Shown: positions 9,097 to 12,933 of the stretch, piece by piece | Position numbering within the stretch: position 1 is the stretch's first letter | How the letters are laid out: every line of letters starts with the position of its first letter | Origin: an uncultured Candidatus Pelagibacter sp. | Lineage (GTDB): Bacteria; Pseudomonadota; Alphaproteobacteria; Pelagibacterales; Pelagibacteraceae | Length of the DNA stretch: 12,933 bases | Assembly (NCBI GenBank): GCA_937897125.1 | Contig: CALCPL010000093.1 | Span: 1-12,933, forward strand | Direction: 5' to 3' | Notes under the pieces: generated by a model | Database searches by the model: none | Told to the model about the DNA's origin: nothing | The model's input: the letters and a program-made list of their open reading frames with translations, nothing else | Position numbers and translations under genes: made by a program

Positions 9097-9176
9097 TTCG
9101 CACTAGTGGGCGAATATCGCTGACTAGTGTTGATCTCTTTGTCTCCAAAGACACCACAAATTTAACGTTTTTGTGG
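9097..9176 (-). promoter_or_regulatory. Structured 5' leader of ffh (stacked hairpins)
   Basis: The non-coding bases 9081-9180 hold 42 G+C of 100, against 31 of 120 at the start of dapF. They contain perfect inverted repeats. CCACAAA (9154-9160) pairs with TTTGTGG (9170-9176) over a 9-nt loop. TCTTTG (9136-9141) pairs with CAAAGA (9146-9151), or alternatively TGTCT (9140-9144) pairs with AGACA (9149-9153). CACTAGT (9101-9107) pairs with ACTAGTG (9123-9129) and encloses GCGA/TCGC (9110-9113/9117-9120) with an ATA loop, giving 11 base pairs with a 2x2 internal loop. An alternative, TTCGC/GCGAA (9097-9101/9110-9114), competes with the last. Read on the minus strand, all lie between a plausible start site and the ffh ATG, so a cis-acting leader is the simplest reading. 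It does not match the conserved apical part of 4.5S RNA, tmRNA or tRNA. Its strand and function are inferred. Confidence 0.5.
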
Positions 9177-9190
9177 AAACGAAGACAACC

Positions 9191-9196
9191 TATAAT
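9191..9196 (+). promoter_or_regulatory. Perfect -10 box (TATAAT), likely dapF-ftsY promoter
   Basis: TATAAT lies 40 nt ahead of the dapF ATG, giving a predicted leader of roughly 33-35 nt. No convincing -35 box sits 16-18 nt upstream (T-rich TTTTTGTGG lies there). The box is inside the inverted repeat AACCT-N7-AGGTT (9187-9203). On the other strand ATAATA reads TATTAT, so the same spot could also supply a -10 for ffh. Confidence 0.5.
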
Positions 9197-9236
9197 AGAG
9201 GTTCAAAAAGTCAATAAATAAGTTAAATATCTACTT

Positions 9237-10061
9237 ATGGATATTAAAGCATTTAAAATGGATGGTTTGGGCAATGATTTTGTAATTATCGATCAAAGAA
9301 GCCAGAATTTCAATTTAAACAAAGATCAAATAATTAAAGTATGTGATCGTAATTTCATTGGATGTGATCAACTCATTCTAATTAATAAAAATAAAGAAAT
9401 AGATGCAGATGTAGAATTCTATAATTCAGATGGAAGTGCATCTGGTGCCTGTGGAAATGGTACTAGGTGTGTGGCAGATCTTTTATCAAAAGAAAGTGGT
9501 AAAAAGGAAATAACACTCTTAACAGCTTCTGGCTCTCTAAAATCAAAAATTTTAGGAAATAATTTAGTTGAGACTGAAATCGGTATACCAAAAGTTAATT
9601 GGCAAGAGATTCCTTTGAGTAAGCAGATAGATACACAAGACTTAAAAATTGAAATTGTAGACAGAAATGACACCAAACATATTGGTGGAACAGCCATAAA
9701 TGTAGGCAATCCACACATAATTTTTTTTGTAGACGATATTGAAGCATTTGACTTACAAACTATTGGTCCAAAAATTGAAAATCATCAACTATTTCCAGAA
9801 AAATGTAATGTAACGTTGGCAAAAGTTATGAATAAAAATTTAATAAAAGTAAAAGTTTGGGAAAGAGGAGCTGGACTTACCAAGGCTTGTGGTACTGCAG
9901 CTTGTGCAACTGCTGTTGCAGCTAATATTAATAATCTGGTAGAAAAAACTACAGATATAGAATTTGCATTAGGTAATTTAACAATTTCTATTGATGAAAG
10001 AAATAGCATTCACATGAAAGGACCTGTGTCTGATATCAAAAATATTGATATTAAATTATAA
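9237..10061 (+). CDS. dapF: Diaminopimelate epimerase DapF
   Basis: DapF interconverts LL- and meso-diaminopimelate, the last step before lysine and the source of the peptidoglycan cross-linking residue. It is a PLP-independent epimerase with two catalytic cysteines, both visible: Cys72 in SGACGNGTRC and Cys218 in GLTKACGTAACA. Other family blocks are KMDGLGNDFVIID (7-19), FYNSDGS (61-67), NVGNPHIIFF (155-164) and WERGAGLTKACGT (208-220). The 274 residues are full length. The start is the first ATG and matches the family N-terminus; no clear Shine-Dalgarno precedes it. The stop overlaps the ftsY start by one base (TAATG), a layout that favours translational coupling. In many alphaproteobacteria mtaB lies between dapF and ftsY; here it does not. 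Confidence 0.98.
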   Translation: MDIKAFKMDGLGNDFVIIDQRSQNFNLNKDQIIKVCDRNFIGCDQLILINKNKEIDADVEFYNSDGSASGACGNGTRCVADLLSKESGKKEITLLTASGSLKSKILGNNLVETEIGIPKVNWQEIPLSKQIDTQDLKIEIVDRNDTKHIGGTAINVGNPHIIFFVDDIEAFDLQTIGPKIENHQLFPEKCNVTLAKVMNKNLIKVKVWERGAGLTKACGTAACATAVAANINNLVEKTTDIEFALGNLTISIDERNSIHMKGPVSDIKNIDIKL

Positions 10062-10978
10062 TGGGAATTTTTGATAAATTTAAAATTGGTTTTAAAAAAA
10101 GTGCTTCTGCATTTACATCTGGTTTAAGAGATATAATTGTAAAAAAAGAAATAGATGACAAAACATTAGATCAAATTGAAGAATATTTGATTCAATCTGA
10201 TGTTGGTCTTGTTGCAGCTGAAGAAATTAAGAAAATTATTGCTCAAGAAAAAATTGACCCAAAAAAAGATATTATGAATGAGGTAAATTTAATTCTTAGA
10301 AACTATATAATCACTTTAATGAAACCTTTGGAAAATGAAAATTTTTTTAATAAAAAAGAAAAGCTCAACGCAGTCCTAGTATCAGGAGTTAATGGGGTTG
10401 GAAAAACAACAACTATTGGAAAAGTTGGTAAAATTTTAAAATCTAATGGTAACAAAGTTATGTTTTCTGCCTGCGATACGTTTAGAGCAGCTGCTATAGA
10501 ACAATTAGAAAGCTGGGCTGATAAAATTGATGTACAAATTACAAAGTCTACTCAAGGATCTGACCCCGCATCAGTTGCCTACAAAGCAATTGAAGAAGCA
10601 TTAAAGGGGGATTTTAGTCATGTTTTAATTGATACAGCAGGGAGATTACAAAATAAAAAAAATTTAATGGAAGAATACAAAAAAATTGCCCATGTAACTA
10701 AAAAAATAGATCCAGATGCTCCTCACGATGTAATCCTGGTGCTTGACGCAACCTCTGGCCAAAATGTTATCAGTCAAGTGGAAGAGTTTAATAAAATTAT
10801 ACCTCTTACTGGTTTGATAATGACAAAATTAGATGGTACTGCAAAAGGAGGAATTTTATTAGCACTTGCTACAAAATATAAGCTTCCCATAATCGCTCTT
10901 GGACTTGGTGAAAAAGAAGATGATTTACAAATTTTTAATGCAGAAAAATTTGCTGAAGCATTTACTCAAATTAATTAA
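10061..10978 (+). CDS. ftsY: Signal recognition particle receptor FtsY
   Basis: FtsY is the membrane-associated GTPase that docks Ffh-ribosome complexes at the Sec translocon. At 305 residues it is a minimal NG protein, lacking the long acidic A domain of E. coli FtsY (497 residues). The N-terminal MGIFDKFKIGFKKSASAFTS is likely the amphipathic lipid-binding helix kept in A-domain-less forms. The N domain follows to about 95. G-domain motifs are G1 GVNGVGKT (109-116), DTFRAAAIEQL (139-149), G3 DTAGR (191-195) and G4 TKLD (255-258), then GTAKGG. The last 8 nt overlap the end of the convergent gene on the other strand, so no intrinsic terminator fits between them. It is transcribed with dapF. 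Confidence 0.98.
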   Translation: MGIFDKFKIGFKKSASAFTSGLRDIIVKKEIDDKTLDQIEEYLIQSDVGLVAAEEIKKIIAQEKIDPKKDIMNEVNLILRNYIITLMKPLENENFFNKKEKLNAVLVSGVNGVGKTTTIGKVGKILKSNGNKVMFSACDTFRAAAIEQLESWADKIDVQITKSTQGSDPASVAYKAIEEALKGDFSHVLIDTAGRLQNKKNLMEEYKKIAHVTKKIDPDAPHDVILVLDATSGQNVISQVEEFNKIIPLTGLIMTKLDGTAKGGILLALATKYKLPIIALGLGEKEDDLQIFNAEKFAEAFTQIN

Positions 10979-11534
10979 TCAGATTATTAGAAATTAAAGG
11001 TTTGTAGTAGCTACATTTATAATTTTCTTTAAGATTTGAATGTCCACAATTTTTTGCAATTGATGAAATTATAAAATCAAACTTACCATTTGATGGGTAT
11101 GAATTTAATTTTTTATTAGCAATATCAAATTTGAAATTTTTTCTTATATTTTTAATTGCACTAATCATGACTAAAGTGTTGTTATCTTTTAATAAATAAT
11201 AAGCAAAGTCCTCTGGAAAAACTGGATAATCATAACCTTCTAAGAGGTGTTTTGCCTGTGAAGGAAACCATTCGTATGAAATTAATGGTGATGAAATTTT
11301 TGTTTTATAATTATAGATATATAAATCCTGAGGAAAATCTGTAACATAATTATAATCCTCACCTCTTGCTAAAATAGCTTTATCTCTAGTTTTAAAAAAG
11401 AGAGCAAAACTTTTATTATGAGAGTTCATTTGGCCTATATGGAAAAGAGTGTTTGCTGAAGATTCTATATTTTCTGCAATTACAGAACTTGAAATAAAGA
11501 TTAAGTAAAATGATGTTATAATAAATTTTCTCAC
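10971..11534 (-). CDS. Unrecognised exported protein, GTG start
   Basis: I do not recognise the family of this 187-residue protein. The N-terminus (MRKFIITSFYLIFISSSVIA, 1-20) is a textbook Sec signal peptide: basic start, hydrophobic core, small residues before Glu21. The mature part would be about 167 residues, periplasmic or outer-membrane associated. It is rich in Tyr, Phe, Asn and Lys and has two cysteines (163 and 174) near the C-terminus that could form a disulfide. There is no lipobox. The start codon is GTG; an in-frame TAG lies two codons upstream and no ATG fits the signal peptide, so the start is well fixed. A TATAAT lies six nucleotides ahead of it. The 3' end overlaps ftsY tail to tail by 8 nt. 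Signal peptide and codon use like its neighbours support a real gene. Confidence 0.8.
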   Translation of the reverse strand: MRKFIITSFYLIFISSSVIAENIESSANTLFHIGQMNSHNKSFALFFKTRDKAILARGEDYNYVTDFPQDLYIYNYKTKISSPLISYEWFPSQAKHLLEGYDYPVFPEDFAYYLLKDNNTLVMISAIKNIRKNFKFDIANKKLNSYPSNGKFDFIISSIAKNCGHSNLKENYKCSYYKPLISNNLIN

Positions 11535-11540
11535 TACCTA

Positions 11541-11546
11541 ATTATA
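11541..11546 (-). promoter_or_regulatory. Candidate -10 box for the exported protein gene
   Basis: A perfect TATAAT on the minus strand ends six nucleotides before the GTG start at 11534. A transcript from it would begin at or within a couple of bases of the start codon, so the mRNA would be leaderless or nearly so. No -35 box is evident at 16-18 nt. In AT-rich DNA a chance match is quite possible. Confidence 0.35.
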
Positions 11547-11583
11547 GAAATGAAATTTGTAAATTATTTGGTCAGATTGTGGC

Positions 11584-12402
11584 TTAATTTAAACTCTTTA
11601 AATATTCTTTCAAAACTAAAATCATTTTTTCATTATATTCCATCATGTGATTGTCTTTTTCAGAAAAATAAGAATATTTTGGCTCATTAGCAAGCTTGTA
11701 CATCTTTTTACCCATCCAAAATGGTACTATTTTATCTTCTTCTCCATGCATAATCAGTATTGGGGTCTTAAGATTTTTAATTTTTTTATCACTTTCGTAT
11801 TTGTCTTTAAGTAAAAATCTAATTGGAAAATATGGATACACATTTTTTGCTGCGTCAACCATAGATGTAAATGGAGATTCTAGTATAACGCCTGCAAATT
11901 TATGGTTTTGAGCAACATGAGTTGCGATCCCAGTACCTAAAGACTCACCATACAGAACAATGTCATTATCTTTAAGGCCTTTTCTTTTTAACCAATTAAT
12001 TGCACTTTCACCATCTTCATATAGACCTTTTTCTGATGGTTTGCCTAAGTTTCCACTAAATCCTCTCCAAGAAATTATTAGAAAATTTATATTCATGTCT
12101 TTAAAATGATTAATTTTATGTATTCTATTTTCTAATGTTCCTGCATTACCATGGAAGAAAACTAAAGTTTTAAAATTGCTAAGATCTTTTTCATGAAACC
12201 ATCCAAGTAATTCAAAATTATCACTCGTCTTAATTTTTACTTTTTCTATTTTAACTTTTAATTCGTCACCAAAGTAATTATTTTCTTTTGGCTCATATAA
12301 TAAGTTTCGTTGAAATATAAATATAATAAAAAGTAAAGAAAAGTATGCTATCGGTATAATTAAAATTATTTTCAATAAATACTCTTTAATTTTTTTTTTC
12401 AT
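11584..12402 (-). CDS. Membrane-anchored alpha/beta hydrolase (BEM46/ABHD13-like)
   Basis: This is a predicted serine hydrolase of unknown substrate. One N-terminal transmembrane helix (about 10-30, LKIILIIPIAYFSLLFIIFI) follows a lysine-rich start, so the enzyme should be inner-membrane anchored. The alpha/beta hydrolase fold follows: the oxyanion-hole segment FFHGNAGTLENR (82-93), WRGFSGNLGKPSEKGLYEDG (112-131), the nucleophile elbow YGESLGTG (151-158, Ser154), the acid in HGEEDKIVP (Asp223) and the histidine in KDNHMME (His252). The triad is complete and the length of 272 fits the family, whose members are annotated as thioesterase- or peptidase-like. The gene starts inside the end of the transporter gene (17-nt overlap) and probably shares its transcript. 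A 49-nt gap separates it from the exported protein gene downstream. Confidence 0.93.
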   Translation of the reverse strand: MKKKIKEYLLKIILIIPIAYFSLLFIIFIFQRNLLYEPKENNYFGDELKVKIEKVKIKTSDNFELLGWFHEKDLSNFKTLVFFHGNAGTLENRIHKINHFKDMNINFLIISWRGFSGNLGKPSEKGLYEDGESAINWLKRKGLKDNDIVLYGESLGTGIATHVAQNHKFAGVILESPFTSMVDAAKNVYPYFPIRFLLKDKYESDKKIKNLKTPILIMHGEEDKIVPFWMGKKMYKLANEPKYSYFSEKDNHMMEYNEKMILVLKEYLKSLN

Positions 12403-12885
12403 ATTTACTTTTTTTTTTAACTAAATAAACTCCACCAAAAACTAAGACAGTTCCTAAATAATGATAATACTCTAACTGCTCATTAAAAAATAAATAACCA
12501 TAAATAGCACTGTAGACGGTAAATATATATAAAGTGAAACCAGTAATTGATGCTCCAAGACTTTTCTGGGCCATTGTATATAACGTAAAAGCTATAATTC
12601 CTGGTGAGATAGCTGCAAATAAAACCCACATAAAAAAGTCTGAATTAAAAACAGTTCTTACAAAGAAAGTCTCTTCTATTAAATAAAATGGAAGCAAACT
12701 GACTACACCAAAGAATGCAATTAAAGTAAACCTGTCAAAAATTTTTAGATTTGTTTTCCAGTAAAATAGATAAATAGAATAAAGAGCCCATCCTATTGCA
12801 GAGGCTAACATCCATAAATCTCCAATTGTAAATTTAAGGCTAATTAACATAGATAAATCACCTTTTATAATGATAACAAAAACAC
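12386..12885 (-). CDS. EamA/DMT-family transporter, C-terminal half, 5' end cut by adapter
   Basis: This is a drug/metabolite transporter superfamily membrane protein; the substrate cannot be told. Members have ten helices in two EamA repeats. Here only the second repeat is present, with five predicted helices at about residues 10-31, 41-59, 72-95, 101-122 and 128-143, counted from the internal Met encoded at 12850. That Met is not the true start. The frame stays open to the insert edge at 12885 and encodes VFVIIIKGDLS just before it, which resembles the end of the first repeat's last helix and the KGDLS linker of full-length proteins. About 130-140 N-terminal residues are lost beyond the adapter. 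The C-terminus ends in a lysine-rich tail encoded by A runs, which overlaps the hydrolase start. Confidence 0.9.
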
Positions 12886-12933
12886 CTGTCTCTTATACAC
12901 ATCTGACGCTGCCGACGAATAGAGAGGTGTAGA
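12886..12933 (-). other. Nextera (Tn5) sequencing adapter with i5 index, right end
   Basis: This is the reverse complement of the left-end adapter. The Tn5 mosaic end begins at 12886 (CTGTCTCTTATACACATCT), followed by the complement of TCGTCGGCAGCGTC, the same index (read ATAGAGAG here) and GTGTAGA, the edge of the P5 sequence. Genomic sequence ends at 12885. Confidence 0.98.

Noticed and set aside
9171..9180. DnaA-box-like TTTCCACA (minus strand) suggesting a replication origin
   Set aside because: It is a single imperfect box that is explained by the CCACAAA/TTTGTGG hairpin; there is no cluster of boxes and no dnaA, dnaN or parAB nearby.
9081..9190. 4.5S (SRP) RNA, tmRNA or tRNA gene in the ffh-dapF spacer
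   Set aside because: Neither strand shows the conserved GGAAGCAG-type apical loop of SRP RNA, a tRNA cloverleaf with CCA-side pairing, or a tmRNA signature. Inverted repeats alone support only a leader structure.
9419..9718. Minus-strand open frame inside dapF
   Set aside because: It is antisense to the DapF catalytic region, with no recognisable domain or ribosome binding site.
10971..10990. Intrinsic terminator between the convergent ftsY and exported-protein genes
   Set aside because: The stretch is AT-rich with only an AATTAATTAATT-like palindrome in overlapping coding ends; there is no GC stem with a U tract.
12386..12850. A complete 154-residue small transporter starting at the Met at 12850
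   Set aside because: The frame is open upstream to the insert edge and encodes the KGDLS linker of a two-repeat EamA protein, so it is a truncated full-size gene.
1..12933. Perfect terminal inverted repeats resembling a 12.9-kb transposon
   Set aside because: The repeats are the Nextera adapter including its index; there is no transposase and no genomic sequence outside them.

Overview
The window is one strongly AT-rich bacterial fragment (31 G+C in the first 120 bases of dapF, by hand count). It most resembles an alphaproteobacterium of the SAR11/Pelagibacterales type. The reasons are the low GC, gaps of only 1-26 nt or overlaps between genes, the ffh-rpsP-trmD-rplS-leuCDB order, and protein families typical of alphaproteobacteria. 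The taxonomic call is inference from composition and gene order; no search was run. Both ends carry the same indexed Illumina Nextera (Tn5) adapter in opposite orientation. The insert is therefore 45..12885, and the genes at both ends are cut by library preparation, not by biology.

The minus strand from 9077 down to 45 holds a tightly packed nine-gene run. It starts with ffh (SRP GTPase), rpsP (bS16), trmD (tRNA m1G37 methyltransferase) and rplS (bL19). It continues with leuC, leuD and leuB (isopropylmalate isomerase subunits and dehydrogenase), and ends with a large acyl-CoA dehydrogenase and an AMP-forming acyl-CoA ligase, the latter truncated by the adapter. Gaps are 14, 8, 16, 11, 1, -14, 26 and 1 nt, which suggests one long transcript, with possible internal promoters. 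rimM, usually between rpsP and trmD, is absent. The last two genes resemble the ligase/dehydrogenase pair DmdB/DmdC of DMSP demethylation, but substrate cannot be read from sequence alone.

A divergent intergenic region (9078..9236) separates ffh from the plus-strand pair dapF-ftsY (diaminopimelate epimerase and SRP receptor GTPase, joined by TAATG). It is the only sizeable non-coding stretch. Its ffh-proximal 100 bases are clearly GC-richer (42 of 100) and packed with inverted repeats, consistent with a structured 5' leader of ffh. A symmetric sequence containing TATAAT may serve as -10 element in both directions. The two partner GTPases of co-translational membrane targeting are thus organised head to head around one regulatory region.

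From 10971 to 12885 three minus-strand genes converge on ftsY: the C-terminal half of an EamA/DMT membrane transporter (cut by the adapter), a membrane-anchored alpha/beta hydrolase with an intact Ser-Asp-His triad, and an unrecognised exported protein with a GTG start. No tRNA, rRNA, CRISPR, phage or insertion sequence was seen, and no stretch over 300 bases lacks a gene. I found no new multi-gene system. The best leads are the ffh leader and the acyl-CoA gene pair at the end of the ribosomal/leucine run.
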